From contig NZ_REBQ01000158.1 of the NCBI RefSeq assembly GCF_007692655.1, positions 1 to 38,048 of the forward strand: a stretch of DNA of 38,048 bases. The letters run 5' to 3'. The stretch is from Halomonas sp. GTDB taxonomy: Bacteria; Pseudomonadota; Gammaproteobacteria; Pseudomonadales; Halomonadaceae. Shown in pieces: positions 16,543 to 25,216 of the stretch; within the stretch, counting starts at the first letter, position 1; each line of letters starts with the position of its first letter. Position numbers and translations under genes: made by a program. Below the pieces are notes generated by a model. It had not been told where the DNA came from, ran no database searches, and worked only from the letters and a program-made list of their open reading frames with translations.

Positions 16543-16725
16543 AGACTCTCTCTCTATTTGTGGGCCTAAATTGCTGGCCAACTTTTGTTGATAAAACGTT
16601 CGTAAATCGTTTGTCGTACAGTGGGTAAAGCGGTTAATCGAACACTTGTTTGAATATTGGCAGATGGGGGCTACTTCACGCAAGTTTTAGCTGCGTTTAA
16701 CGGCGCATATTCCTTCAGCGTAGCC

Positions 16726-16760
16726 AAAAAAAACGCCATGGGGTTAGGCCCATGGCGTTT
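16726..16760 (-). terminator. Intrinsic terminator of betA
   Basis: AAACGCCATGGG (16731-16742) pairs with CCCATGGCGTTT (16749-16760), and the minus-strand copy ends in an eight-T run (plus-strand A residues 16726-16733). It begins 24 bases after the betA stop. The ~180 bases from here to fadE hold the fadE promoter region and no gene. Confidence 0.92.
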
Positions 16761-16783
16761 GGAGTGACAAACTAGCGAAATGT

Positions 16784-18457
16784 TCAGATGCGTTTAGCGG
16801 GCGCGCCATTGGCCACGTAGTAGTCAACGCTGGCGCGAGGGAGCGGATCGTGTCCTTTGATGCAGTCGGCGATCTTCTCTGCCAGCATAATAGTAGGCGC
16901 ATTGAGGTTGCCGGTAGGGATCACTGGAAACAGCGATGCGTCGACGACGCGTAAACCTTCAATGCCATGAACTCGGCCTTGACCATCGGTAACCGCCATC
17001 TCATCGCTACCCATCCGGCAGCTTCCGCAGGGGTGATAAGCGGTCTCAGCATGCTGTTTGACGAAAGCATCCAGCTCGGCGTCTGACTGAACATCAGGGC
17101 CTGGGGCAATTTCACGGCCTCGGTACTTATCAAACGCTGGCTGAGCAATAATATCCCGGGTAAGCCGAATAGCGTCGCGGAACTCTTGCCAGTCTTTCTC
17201 TTTGGCCATGTAGTTAAACAGAATGCTCGGCGCAGCGTGGGGGTCTTTCGAGGTTAAACGAATGCGGCCGCGGCTTTCTGACCGCATGGAGCCGACGTGT
17301 GCCTGGAAACCGTGGGCCTGTACCGCGCTTTTGCCGTTATAGCTGATGGCGATGGGTAAGAAGTGGTACTGCAGGTTGGGCCACTCCTCTTCATCACTGC
17401 TGCGGATAAAACCACAGGATTCAAACTGGTTGCTGGTGCCAACGCCAGTGCCGTTAAACAGCCACTCCGCACCAATTTTGGGTTGGTTATACCATTTGAG
17501 GGCGGGGTAGAGTGAAATGGGTTCTTTGCACTCGTACTGGATGTACATTTCCAGGTGATCCTGGAGGTTTTCACCTACCCCTGGCAGGGCGTGAACCGGC
17601 TCAATGTCGAGTTCTTTAAGCAGTTCCGGGTTGCCGATGCCTGAGCGTTGTAAAATCTGTGGGGAGGCGATAGCGCCACCGCAGAGCAGAACTTCACGGC
17701 GTGCATAAGCCTGCTGTTTTTCACCTTTCTGTTCATAGCGCACGCCCACCGCGCGCTTGCCTTCAAACTCAATGATGTCGGTAACGGCGTGAGTTTCAAT
17801 GGTGAGGTTGTGGCGTTTTTTGGCAATATCCAGGTAGCCACGGGCGGTAGAGGCGCGGCGGCCTTTCGGTGTTACAAAACGGTCCATGGGGCCGAAGCCT
17901 TCTTGCTGGTAGCCGTTAACGTCTTCTGTTTCGGGGTAGCCCGCTTGTTTGCCCGCTTCAATAAAGATGCGATAAAGCGGGTTGTTGGTGGATTTTGGCG
18001 TAGCAATGCTGACCGGACCATCACCGCCGTGATAGCTGTTGGGACCAATATCACGGCTTTCGCACTTTTTAAAATAGGGCAGGCAGCTTAGGTAGTCCCA
18101 ATCTTCCAAACCGGGCTGCTTGGCCCAGTTGTCATAATCCAGGGCGTTGCCGCGGATGTAGCACATGCCGTTAATCAGCGATGAGCCGCCCAGGCCTTTG
18201 CCACGGCCACACTCCATGCGGCGGCCATCCATATGCGGTTCGGGGTCGGTTTCAAATGCCCAGTTGTAGCGTTTGCCTTGCAGTGGGAATGCCAGGGCTG
18301 CAGGCATCTGGGTACGAAAATCAAAGCGATAGTCGGGGCCGCCCGCTTCCAGCAGCAGTACGCTGACGCTGCTGTCTTCGGTGAGGCGTGTAGCGAGCAC
18401 ATTGCCCGCCGAGCCTGCGCCGATAATAATGTAATCAAATTCGCGTGGTTGAGACAT
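16784..18457 (-). CDS. betA: Choline dehydrogenase
   Basis: The 557-residue GMC-family FAD oxidoreductase converts choline to betaine aldehyde at the membrane with electron transfer to the respiratory chain, and can also oxidise the aldehyde. The Rossmann motif is [11 protein letters not shown] (residues 8-18), followed by LLLEAGG. The first GMC signature is [20 protein letters not shown] and the second lies in [19 protein letters not shown]. The C-terminal catalytic region has [12 protein letters not shown] and [15 protein letters not shown]. Length equals the E. coli enzyme (about 556). GGGGACTC precedes the ATG. It is the last gene of betI-betB-betA, separated from betB by a 202-bp spacer that holds an inverted-repeat element. 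Confidence 0.96.
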   Translation of the reverse strand: MSQPREFDYIIIGAGSAGNVLATRLTEDSSVSVLLLEAGGPDYRFDFRTQMPAALAFPLQGKRYNWAFETDPEPHMDGRRMECGRGKGLGGSSLINGMCYIRGNALDYDNWAKQPGLEDWDYLSCLPYFKKCESRDIGPNSYHGGDGPVSIATPKSTNNPLYRIFIEAGKQAGYPETEDVNGYQQEGFGPMDRFVTPKGRRASTARGYLDIAKKRHNLTIETHAVTDIIEFEGKRAVGVRYEQKGEKQQAYARREVLLCGGAIASPQILQRSGIGNPELLKELDIEPVHALPGVGENLQDHLEMYIQYECKEPISLYPALKWYNQPKIGAEWLFNGTGVGTSNQFESCGFIRSSDEEEWPNLQYHFLPIAISYNGKSAVQAHGFQAHVGSMRSESRGRIRLTSKDPHAAPSILFNYMAKEKDWQEFRDAIRLTRDIIAQPAFDKYRGREIAPGPDVQSDAELDAFVKQHAETAYHPCGSCRMGSDEMAVTDGQGRVHGIEGLRVVDASLFPVIPTGNLNAPTIMLAEKIADCIKGHDPLPRASVDYYVANGAPAKRI

Positions 18458-18497
18458 TGAGTCCCCTTCAAAATCTAGCTGAGTAGCGGAGGTGAGT

Positions 18498-18639
18498 CGG
18501 TAGGCATAAAAGAGAAGCGTCTTTTTCAGGGCCGGAAAATACTCCAGGCAATTCCGGCATTTCCGCCATCCATGGCGGTCAGATGAAAAAGCCGAGTGCC
18601 CAGGGATGGGTTCATAGCGTCTTCGTGTTATGCCTACCG
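18498..18639 (-). repeat. 142-bp element with perfect 12-bp terminal inverted repeats between betB and betA
   Basis: CGGTAGGCATAA (18498-18509) is the exact reverse complement of TTATGCCTACCG (18628-18639). Inside are CCGGAA...TTCCGG, CCGCCAT-cc-ATGGCGG and CTTTTTC...GAAAAAG pairings, so the whole segment can fold into a branched structure. No open frame or target duplication is evident. It may be a MITE-like insertion or a structured intercistronic RNA controlling betA. Confidence 0.55.
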
Positions 18640-18659
18640 GCGGCGCTCAGTGCTTAGAG

Positions 18660-20129
18660 TTAAAACACTGACTCAAATGGCCCCATCTCGATCTGTACGG
18701 ACTTGGTTTGGGTGTAGTGGTTGAGCGTCTCGATACCGTTCTCACGACCAATGCCCGACTCTTTGTAGCCGCCTACCGGCATCTCGGAGGGTGACTCGCC
18801 CCAGGTGTTAATCCAGCAAATGCCTGCTTCTAACTGGTGAATCACGCGGTGGGCGCGGTTTAGGCTTTCGCTGAAGACACCGGCAGCTAGGCCATAAGTG
18901 GTGTCATTGGCGCGGCGAATGACTTCCGCTTCATCATCAAAAGCGAGTACGGACATCACCGGACCGAAGATCTCTTCACGCACAATGCGCATATCGTCGG
19001 TGCAGTCGGTGAATATTGTTGGGGCGGCCCAGGCGCCATCTGCAAAGCTGCCGCTGTTCCAGTCATCGCCACCGACCAGTAGGCGAGCGCCTTGCTCTTT
19101 GCCCAGGACGATATAGGAGAGCACTTTCTGCTGATGCTCAAAGCTAACCAGCGGTCCAAAATTGACGCTGGGATCCATAGGGTCGCCTGCTTTGATGCGC
19201 TTGACGCGCTCCACTAACTTGGCTTCAAAAGCGTCCTTAACGCTGCGCTCAACAAATACCCGTGTGCCGTTGGTGCAGATTTGGCCGCTTGAGTAAAAGT
19301 TGGCCATCATGGCGGCATCAGCTGCCCGGTCGAGATCAGCATCAGCGAACACCAGTAGTGGTGATTTTCCGCCCAGCTCCATGGTGACTTCTTTGAGACT
19401 AGAGCCCGCTGCGGCAGCCATTACTTTTTTACCCGTGCCTGCTTCGCCGGTGAACGAAACCTTGGCGATGCCGGGGTGTTCGGTGAGCATTGCGCCCACG
19501 CGGCCATCGCCCTGCACCACGTTAAACACACCGTTGGGCAGGCCTGCTTCGGTGAAGATCTCTGCCAGCTTTATGACCGTTAGCGGGGTGACTTCGCTGG
19601 GTTTAAATACCACGGCGTTACCTGCAGCCAACGCGGGTGCAGCTTTCCAGCAGGCGATTTGGATGGGATAGTTCCATGCGCCAATAGCGCCAATGACTCC
19701 CAGCGGCTCACGGCGCGTGTAAACAAACGAGCTATCACGCAGAGGAATCTGACTACCTTCAATGGCGGGCGCTAAGCCAGCGTAGTACTCCAGTGCGTCT
19801 GCGCCGGTGACAATGTCGACGCTAGCCGTTTCACTGATTGGCTTGCCGGTATTACGCGTTTCCAGCTCGGCGAGTTCGTCATTGCGCTCTCTTAGCAGAG
19901 CCACGGCGCGCAGCAGTACCCGTGAACGCTGCATGCCGGTCATGGCTGCCCATTCACGTTGACCGCGTTTAGCCGCAGCTACCGCAGCATCAACATCTGC
20001 GTGGCTTGCCTGGCCGACCGTTGCGAGCAGGCTGCCGTCAAAAGGGTTGGTAACGGTAAAGGTATCGCCTGACGTGGCGTCTACTTGGCGACCATCGATA
20101 TAGAGTGGCTGTACATCTTGAGCGGCCAT
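18660..20129 (-). CDS. betB: Betaine aldehyde dehydrogenase
   Basis: The 489-residue NAD(P)-dependent aldehyde dehydrogenase oxidises betaine aldehyde to glycine betaine in the cytoplasm. Key residues are visible: Asn153 in AWNYP, Lys176 in FKPSE, the Glu251 general base in MELGGKSP, and catalytic Cys285 in [10 protein letters not shown]. The [11 protein letters not shown] cofactor turn and the C-terminal [15 protein letters not shown] are typical of BetB. Length matches E. coli BetB (490). GGAGAG precedes the ATG. It stands between betI (59 bases upstream) and betA, the usual betIBA order. Confidence 0.96.
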   Translation of the reverse strand: MAAQDVQPLYIDGRQVDATSGDTFTVTNPFDGSLLATVGQASHADVDAAVAAAKRGQREWAAMTGMQRSRVLLRAVALLRERNDELAELETRNTGKPISETASVDIVTGADALEYYAGLAPAIEGSQIPLRDSSFVYTRREPLGVIGAIGAWNYPIQIACWKAAPALAAGNAVVFKPSEVTPLTVIKLAEIFTEAGLPNGVFNVVQGDGRVGAMLTEHPGIAKVSFTGEAGTGKKVMAAAAGSSLKEVTMELGGKSPLLVFADADLDRAADAAMMANFYSSGQICTNGTRVFVERSVKDAFEAKLVERVKRIKAGDPMDPSVNFGPLVSFEHQQKVLSYIVLGKEQGARLLVGGDDWNSGSFADGAWAAPTIFTDCTDDMRIVREEIFGPVMSVLAFDDEAEVIRRANDTTYGLAAGVFSESLNRAHRVIHQLEAGICWINTWGESPSEMPVGGYKESGIGRENGIETLNHYTQTKSVQIEMGPFESVF

Positions 20130-20188
20130 CTAGCTCTCCTTAAACAGTAAAATAAATAGAAATAGTTGGAAAATAGTTAAAGTAAACA

Positions 20189-20809
20189 TTAGCTGTGGGT
20201 GTTGGGTGCCGACGCTGGGGCGTCATAATTAGCCAGCAGCTGCTCAAGGTAGGTATGCGCAAGAAAGCGCGCCTCTTCAGCGTTAAGGCCTTCGGGGGAG
20301 AGGGCGCCACGCAACCAAAGACCATCGATCATGGCCGCCAGACCGCGAGCTGCGTTTCTTGCCTCCGAGTGAGGCATGACGCGCTTAAATTGGTGACATA
20401 GGTTGGTGTAGAGGCGGCGGTCGTTGACGTTTTGTAAGCGCTGAAGCATGGGTTTGTGCATGCTGCTTGCCCAAAATGCCAACCAGGTTTTGGCAGCAGG
20501 GCCTGTTACCTGAGTGCGGTCAAAGTTGCCTTCGATAATGGCGCCGATGTGCGCGCGTGGAGAGTCGTCATCCAGCGTACGGCGTCGTATCGCTACGGCA
20601 TCTGTCAGGTCGGTTAATATTTGCCGCATAGTTGCTTCCAGCAGGCCATCCTTGCCGCCGAAGTAATGACTGATGATGCCCGCTGACACTCCCGCATGAC
20701 GTGCAATACGCATCACGGTGGTCTCTGCTAGGCCAACTTCATCAATGGCTGCCATGGTTGCGTTGATTAACTGCTGGCGGCGTATCGGTTCCATTCCCAC
20801 CTTTGGCAC
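20189..20809 (-). CDS. betI: TetR-family choline-responsive repressor
   Basis: The 206-residue BetI has an N-terminal TetR helix-turn-helix (about residues 10-55; TTVMRIARHAGVSAGIISHYFGGKDGLL) and a BetI C-terminal domain with WLAFWASSMHKPMLQRLQNVNDRRLY and LAAMIDGLWLRGALS. It represses bet genes in the absence of choline. The start is a GTG at 20809: AGGAGAT lies six bases upstream and the resulting MPKVGMEPIRR matches the E. coli N-terminus MPKLGMQSIRR. A BetI-type palindrome lies in the divergent region between it and choX. Confidence 0.95.
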   Translation of the reverse strand: MPKVGMEPIRRQQLINATMAAIDEVGLAETTVMRIARHAGVSAGIISHYFGGKDGLLEATMRQILTDLTDAVAIRRRTLDDDSPRAHIGAIIEGNFDRTQVTGPAAKTWLAFWASSMHKPMLQRLQNVNDRRLYTNLCHQFKRVMPHSEARNAARGLAAMIDGLWLRGALSPEGLNAEEARFLAHTYLEQLLANYDAPASAPNTHS

Positions 20810-20914
20810 AGCTATCTCCTAAAGACGTTCTCCTAATTCGTTGAATGCCAAGCCCGGGCTCAAGCTTGAAACCCTGGTGCAGGCATGGTTACCTAACCAT
20901 GATGGCATTTTTTT

Positions 20915-20928
20915 ATTGAACGTTCAAT
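20915..20928. promoter_or_regulatory. BetI-type operator palindrome
   Basis: ATTGAACGTTCAAT is a perfect 14-bp palindrome flanked by further partial symmetry (TTT...AAA). It lies about 105 bases from the betI start and 130 from choX, a position that allows control of both divergent units. An additional stem, CATGGTT-acct-AACCATG, lies at 20884-20901. Confidence 0.75.
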
Positions 20929-20979
20929 CAATAAAAAGGTGGTGTGTCTTTATTAGCGGCAATCACTGTAGAAACTATC

Positions 20980-21039
20980 TTTAAGAAGCACGTGTTTAAG
21001 AAGCAAGTGTTTAAGAAGCACAAGTTCAAGTAGCAGATA
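20980..21039 (+). repeat. 15-bp tandem repeat, four copies, in the choX leader
   Basis: Units start at 20980, 20995, 21010 and 21025: TTTAAGAAGCACGTG, TTTAAGAAGCAAGTG, TTTAAGAAGCACAAG and TTCAAGTAGCAGATA, with a fifth partial unit TTCAAA. Later copies diverge. The array ends 16 bases before the choX ATG, directly before its ribosome-binding site. Function is unknown. Confidence 0.85.
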
Positions 21040-21055
21040 TTCAAAGGGGACAATA

Positions 21056-21994
21056 ATGATGAGCAGAACTTATTCACGTTATGCCGGTGCTTTATTGCTA
21101 GCGATGGGTGTGCCAACAGTGGCGTATGCAAATGAGTGCAGTAGCGTGCGCTTTGCAGAGGTGGGCTGGACCGATATCACTGCGACCACCGCATTGGCCA
21201 GTGAGGTGCTTGAGGGGTTGGGTTACGAACCGCGTATCGACACAGTCTCGGTGCCGATTGCCTACGCGGGTATGCGCAACGACGATTTTGATGTCTTCCT
21301 GGGTAACTGGATGCCTTCCATGGCATCCATCAGCGATCCATATATTGAGCGCGGTGAAGTCGAGCGCTTAGTCGCCAATTTGGAAGGGGCGAAATACACC
21401 TTGGCGGTGCCCCAGTACGTTTACGACGCAGGGGTCACATCCGTTGATGATTTGGCCGCGCATGCGGATCAGTTTAATAGCAGCTTGCACGGTATTGAAG
21501 CGGGTAACGATGGCAACGAGTTAATCGAACAGATGATCGATGACAACGCCTATGGGTTAGGTGATTGGCGGGTTGTGGATTCCAGCGAGGCCGGGATGCT
21601 GGCTGAGCTGCGCGCTCGGGTGCCCAATGAAGAGTGGATGGTGTTTTTAGGCTGGGCGCCTCACCCCATGAACACTAACTTCGACATGGCTTACCTTTCC
21701 GGTGCAGATGATTATTTTGGTCCGGATTTGGGTGGTGCCACGGTATATACCAACGCGCGTGCCGGATTCGTAGATGAATGCCCGAATGTTGGTGTGCTAT
21801 TGAACAACATGACGTTTACGTTGGAAATGGAAAATCAGCTAATGAGCGCTATCATGGATGATGGCGAGTCCCCACGTGATGCAGCACGTGCTTACCTTCA
21901 GGCAAATGATGGTGTGTTGGATGTGTGGCTAGACGGGGTAACAACGCGTGATGGCGAGCCCGGCTTGGATGCTGTTCGCGCTGCTATTCAATAG
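21056..21994 (+). CDS. choX: Choline-binding periplasmic protein (ChoX-like), orphan
   Basis: The 312-residue protein has a signal peptide ending VAYA-NE near residue 25 and an OpuAC (QAT-type) binding domain. The aromatic box and contacts known from Sinorhizobium ChoX are all present at a constant offset of five: Trp38, Asp40, Trp85, Tyr114, Asn151 and Trp200. That supports choline (or betaine) binding. AAGGGGAC lies before ATG 21056; a second ATG follows at once. It diverges from betIBA and so should deliver choline to that pathway, but no permease (ChoW) or ATPase (ChoV) gene follows; the gene ends at a hairpin. Its partners must be elsewhere. Confidence 0.9.
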   Translation: MMSRTYSRYAGALLLAMGVPTVAYANECSSVRFAEVGWTDITATTALASEVLEGLGYEPRIDTVSVPIAYAGMRNDDFDVFLGNWMPSMASISDPYIERGEVERLVANLEGAKYTLAVPQYVYDAGVTSVDDLAAHADQFNSSLHGIEAGNDGNELIEQMIDDNAYGLGDWRVVDSSEAGMLAELRARVPNEEWMVFLGWAPHPMNTNFDMAYLSGADDYFGPDLGGATVYTNARAGFVDECPNVGVLLNNMTFTLEMENQLMSAIMDDGESPRDAARAYLQANDGVLDVWLDGVTTRDGEPGLDAVRAAIQ

Positions 21995-22012
21995 GGTCGT
22001 TTCGATGATAAA

Positions 22013-22037
22013 GCAAGCCGGAATCCGGCTTGCCTTT
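22013..22037 (+). terminator. Hairpin terminator after choX
   Basis: GCAAGCCGG-aat-CCGGCTTGC (22013-22033) is a perfect 9-bp stem with a three-base loop followed by CTTT. The T-run is short but the stem is strong. Confidence 0.7.
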
Positions 22038-22058
22038 CGTAGTTAAGGTAGGCATAAT
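22030..22058 (+). promoter_or_regulatory. Sigma70-type promoter of the tRNA-Met/4.5S RNA unit
   Basis: TTGCCT (22030-22035) and CATAAT (22053-22058) are separated by exactly 17 bases and lie 23 bases before the tRNA. The -35 box is embedded in the 3' arm of the choX terminator hairpin. Confidence 0.6.
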
Positions 22059-22080
22059 CTGCACCCGTTGATGACGGAAA

Positions 22081-22157
22081 GGCTACGTAGCTCAGCTGGT
22101 TAGAGCACATCACTCATAATGATGGGGTCCCCTGTTCAAATCAGGGCGTAGCCACCA
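22081..22157 (+). tRNA. tRNA-Met (CAT), elongator type
   Basis: The 77-base cloverleaf includes an encoded 3' CCA. Acceptor stem GGCTACG/CGTAGCC, D-stem GCTC/GAGC, anticodon stem CATCA/TGATG with loop CTCATAA (anticodon CAT), and T-stem CCCTG/CAGGG with loop TTCAAAT. It is nearly identical to E. coli elongator tRNA-Met, which argues against initiator or the CAT-lysidine Ile tRNA. Confidence 0.96.
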
Positions 22158-22199
22158 CATCAACCTAGTGCACTCATTTAACAACAGAGTGCGCCGTTA

Positions 22200-22311
22200 T
22201 GGTGGTCCCTTAGGTCCTCCCGCAACGCTAAACTGCGAACCCCGCCAGGCCCGGAAGGGAGCAACGGTAGTGGTGGCTGCGTGTGCCGGGATGTGGCTTT
22301 TGGGGCCGCCT
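22200..22311 (+). ncRNA. ffs: 4.5S signal recognition particle RNA (small bacterial type)
   Basis: The ~110-base sequence closely follows E. coli 4.5S RNA. GGTGGTCCC at the 5' end pairs with GGGGCCGCC at the 3' end, with CTCCCGCAACGC and GTGTGCCGGGATGTGGC on opposite strands. The apical domain has CAGGCCCGGAAGGGAGCA with the conserved GGAA tetraloop. It binds Ffh to target membrane proteins. A five-T run follows shortly after. It lies 43 bases after tRNA-Met with no promoter evident between, so co-transcription is likely. End points are approximate to a few bases. Confidence 0.95.
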
Positions 22312-23079
22312 CCATTTTTGACGTTTCCGGCCTGTTTTGACATAAATCCCGGTCAGAATGACTTAATTTGCGATTCCTCGCGACATAACCTCTTTTATAG
22401 TAAAACTACGAAATGGGATGCTGTCATGTATAGGCGCAAACTCTGTCGATCTCGTTTCAACACCTCTATAAGTTTGTTATAGATCCTCTGATTAACTATT
22501 ACGCTTGACCATACTGCATTAAACATCGCCTAGTGTGTGGGTCTGATCAGAATGCTCATTTACAACCCGTAAATTCCGTTTTTTTATTGTTTTTTGCTTT
22601 GTCAGGCCTGCGCTACTCACGTTAATCAGAGGCTCTCTAGCTTTAATGCTGGTTGTACCCATACTGTAGATTCATCATTAAAGTTTAATGCTTGTTACCA
22701 TTTTGAACACTCCCCTCAAATGAAGCCTTTCATTGCCCAGCCCCTAGGTTTTACTTATACATAATGTTAATAAAAGTAGCAGCAGTACAATTTGAATGCT
22801 GTTAATTACTTTACGTTAATTCCATTACAAGCCTCTTATTGATGTAGATATTGCATTTCATCATATCGAAAAGCTCTCGCCGAGAAATACTGTGCCCCAA
22901 AGACGAGTGATTTGGCTCTTGTCAGCTTGCCCTGTAAGAAAGTGCATTAAAAAAACCAAATTGGTCATTTCTATGGTGCGGTTACGTTGTGCCTCAACAA
23001 AGCCCAGCAGTAAGCTCCGAACACAGGCTTGCGAGTCTGTAAGCCAAAAAACAATTAATAAAAACGCAGGAGAAACAAA
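22312..23079. other. AT-rich 770-bp gap without a supportable gene
   Basis: No coding region with a ribosome-binding site is convincing here. The stretch is AT-richer than its neighbours. It must contain the promoter and leader of the catabolic operon that begins at 23080, but I could not select one promoter. GTTAATT occurs twice at 22800-22820. The open frames on both strands have no family resemblance. Confidence 0.5.
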
Positions 23080-24018
23080 ATGTTCAATAAAACCGCTATT
23101 GCTGCATCGGTCACATTGATGTCGATTGCGACAGCGCACGCCGAAGGCCCTTATCGTATAGGTATTACTCAAAACAACGTGGGTGTCGATAGCTACCAAA
23201 CGACGTATGAGCGTGCATTTGAAGCGGCAGCAGCGCGTGAGGAAAATGTGGATATCGTGGTGCTAGATGCTGGTGGTGATGTCGCCCGCCAAATCGGCCA
23301 AATGCAAGACCTCATTCAACAGCGCGTCGACGCCATCATTATTTGGCCAACCAACGGCCAAGCCGTTATTCCTGCTATCCGCCAAGCTCACAGTGCCGGT
23401 ATTCCTGTCATTGTGACCAACTCTAAAATTGCCGATGCGGGTCTGGATTTTATCGCTGCCTTTTCAGGCCCTGACAATGTTCAGCAGGGCATTTCCTCTG
23501 CTGAAATGATGTGCGATGCCTTGGGGGGCGAGGGTCAAATTGTTCAGATTTCCGGCCAGCCTGGCTACACCACGGCCATGGAACGTGCAGGTGGATTTGA
23601 GGATCGACTGGCTGAAGCTTGCCCAGGTGTCGAACTGTTGGAAACACAGCCCGGTAACTGGAACCGCGAACGTGCCCAGCGGGTAATGGAAGATTTCCTA
23701 ACGAAATATGACCATATCGATGGTGTGTATTCTGGCGATGACAACATGGGTGTAGGCGCTCTAAATGCAGCTAAAGGCGCGGGGCGTGCAGACGACATTA
23801 TCTTTATTGGGGCCACGAACTTCGCTGTTGGCTACGACGCGATTGCACGCGGTGAATATTACGGCTCTATCTACCAATCCCCGGTAGATGATGCAGAAGC
23901 AGCGCTGCAAACCGCACTGGATGTGTTAGCTGGCGAAGATCTTCCCAAGATGAACTTCTTTGACACACCGAAAATCACCGCAGAAAACCTTGAAGAGTTT
24001 GATCGCCCGGTTTTCTGA
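23080..24018 (+). CDS. CUT2-type ABC transporter substrate-binding protein
   Basis: The 312-residue Peripla_BP_4 (RbsB-like) protein has a signal peptide ending in TAHA-EG near residue 22. The fold shows the two-lobe periplasmic-binding pattern: GITQNNVGVDSYQTTYERAFEAAA, LIQQRVDAIIIWPTNGQA, PVIVTNSKI, YSGDDNMGVGALNA and IFIGATNF. Ligand is unknown; CUT2 systems carry sugars, polyols and some other small molecules. AGGAGAAAC precedes the ATG. It is the first gene of a nine-gene operon; the next genes are two RbsC-like permeases and an RbsA-like ATPase, and catabolic enzymes follow, so the ligand is presumably the substrate of that pathway. Confidence 0.88.
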   Translation: MFNKTAIAASVTLMSIATAHAEGPYRIGITQNNVGVDSYQTTYERAFEAAAAREENVDIVVLDAGGDVARQIGQMQDLIQQRVDAIIIWPTNGQAVIPAIRQAHSAGIPVIVTNSKIADAGLDFIAAFSGPDNVQQGISSAEMMCDALGGEGQIVQISGQPGYTTAMERAGGFEDRLAEACPGVELLETQPGNWNRERAQRVMEDFLTKYDHIDGVYSGDDNMGVGALNAAKGAGRADDIIFIGATNFAVGYDAIARGEYYGSIYQSPVDDAEAALQTALDVLAGEDLPKMNFFDTPKITAENLEEFDRPVF

Positions 24019-24119
24019 ATATAGGGCGCATTACCCAGTATTGATGATGTGAATACAACTCAATACCCATGGGGTGCGAACCTGAATGCAGGCTTCCTGC
24101 GCTGGGAGGTGCCGCTAGT

Positions 24120-24176
24120 GTGACGATAAACATCGTGCATCGTCACCTTCCTAGGTGCCTCCCTAGGTGATTTTTT
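24120..24176 (+). terminator. Attenuator-like overlapping hairpins between binding protein and permease
   Basis: GTGACGAT (24120-24127) pairs with ATCGTCAC (24139-24146). Overlapping that, TCACCT (24143-24148) pairs with AGGTGA (24165-24170), followed by six T residues (24171-24176). The two stems exclude each other. Either partial termination, to make more binding protein than permease, or regulated attenuation would fit. An extra stem GCAGG-ctt-CCTGC lies at 24088-24100. Confidence 0.65.
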
Positions 24177-24189
24177 ACAGGTGAATAGC

Positions 24190-25200
24190 ATGGCTTCCAC
24201 AGAACAAACAAAGGTTGGAGTGCCGTTAGGAAAGTTTAGCAAAGCAGGTGTGCTGAGTTTTTTATCGGCTCAGGGCATCCTCATTTTTTTCCTGATCGGC
24301 ATGTTCGTTTTTTCGTTTTTTTCTGAGCAGTTTCTCTCTCAGTCAAACATTATGACCGTTGTCCGCCAGGCATCCATTATTGGCATTATCGCGGTGGGGG
24401 TCACCGTGGTCATTATTGGCGGCAACTTAGACCTTTCCGTTGGCTCAATGCTGTCGTTCTCCACCGTCCTTGTGGTTGATTTACATGACAAAATTGGCCC
24501 CACTAATGCCATTTTGTTGATGTTCGCGCTGACCTTGATGATCGGTGCCGTCAACGGGTTTTTGATTGGTTTTCTACGACTCAACTCGTTGATTGTGACG
24601 CTGGCCATGCTGTCAGCCATACAAGGGTTTGTGCTGATTTATAGCGGCGGCCAGAATGTCGATATTGCCAATCAAGAGAATACCTGGTTTGCCTTTTTCG
24701 GCCGTGGGTTTGTGGGGGGTATTGCGGTACCGGTTCTGATGTTTGGTCTGCTAGCTGTCTTGATTCAAGTAGTGATGTCCTACACCGGGTATGGGCGACG
24801 TATCTTTGCCGTCGGCGGTAATCCAATGGCGGCCGTTTATTCGGGTATTCGTAAAAACTGGTGTGTGTTCAGCACCTATCTAATTTCTGCTTTCTGTGTG
24901 GCGTGTGCCGCCCTGGTGCTTGGCTCGCGGGTAATGGGCTCGCAAAACAACGTAGGGCAGGGGTACGAGTTACTGGTGTTGGCTGGCATCATCCTGGGCG
25001 GCACAAGCTTGCTAGGCGGTGCAGGCAGTATCTGGAAAACGGTGATTGGCGTGTTGATCCTGGGCTTTATCCAAAATGGTCTTTTGTTGATGGGCTATCC
25101 CTATTACACCCAGTGGATCGTGACCTGGGTAATCATCATTCTAGCCGTATGGCTGGACCTCGCTAACAAACGTAAGCGCTTGTTTACGAGCCACTCATAA
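24190..25200 (+). CDS. CUT2-type ABC transporter permease (first)
   Basis: The 336-residue RbsC-like (BPD_transp_2) inner-membrane permease has eight to ten predicted membrane segments. Typical motifs include GGNLDLSVGSMLSFS, RLNSLIVTLAMLSAIQG, the cytoplasmic YGRRIFAVGGNPMAAVYSGI loop that contacts the ATPase, and GGTSLLGGAGSIWKT. I chose ATG 24190 because AGGTGA lies five bases ahead; GTG at 24181 is part of that ribosome-binding site. It follows the attenuator hairpins and probably forms a heterodimeric channel with the next gene. Confidence 0.9.
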   Translation: MASTEQTKVGVPLGKFSKAGVLSFLSAQGILIFFLIGMFVFSFFSEQFLSQSNIMTVVRQASIIGIIAVGVTVVIIGGNLDLSVGSMLSFSTVLVVDLHDKIGPTNAILLMFALTLMIGAVNGFLIGFLRLNSLIVTLAMLSAIQGFVLIYSGGQNVDIANQENTWFAFFGRGFVGGIAVPVLMFGLLAVLIQVVMSYTGYGRRIFAVGGNPMAAVYSGIRKNWCVFSTYLISAFCVACAALVLGSRVMGSQNNVGQGYELLVLAGIILGGTSLLGGAGSIWKTVIGVLILGFIQNGLLLMGYPYYTQWIVTWVIIILAVWLDLANKRKRLFTSHS

Positions 25201-25216
25201 CGCGGAGGAATGCAAG

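Noticed and set aside
15896..16591. 231-codon open frame on the plus strand
   Set aside because: Antisense to fadE; low-complexity Ser/Pro/Arg composition typical of a shadow frame in GC-rich DNA.
16594..16612. AAACG-N9-CGTTT inverted repeat upstream of fadE as a PsrA/FadR-type operator
   Set aside because: Arms are only five bases and the spacer is longer than the usual sites; too weak to call.
22048..22058. GGTAGGCATAA, also found in the ends of the betB-betA element
   Set aside because: Only 11 bases match and here they form the -10 region of the tRNA promoter; probably coincidence.
22168..22482. Open frame of 104 codons on the plus strand
   Set aside because: It overlaps the 4.5S RNA gene, which explains the sequence conservation and leaves no coding support.
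22861..23199. Open frame of 112 codons on the minus strand
   Set aside because: It overlaps the start and ribosome-binding site of the CUT2 binding protein and has no family match.
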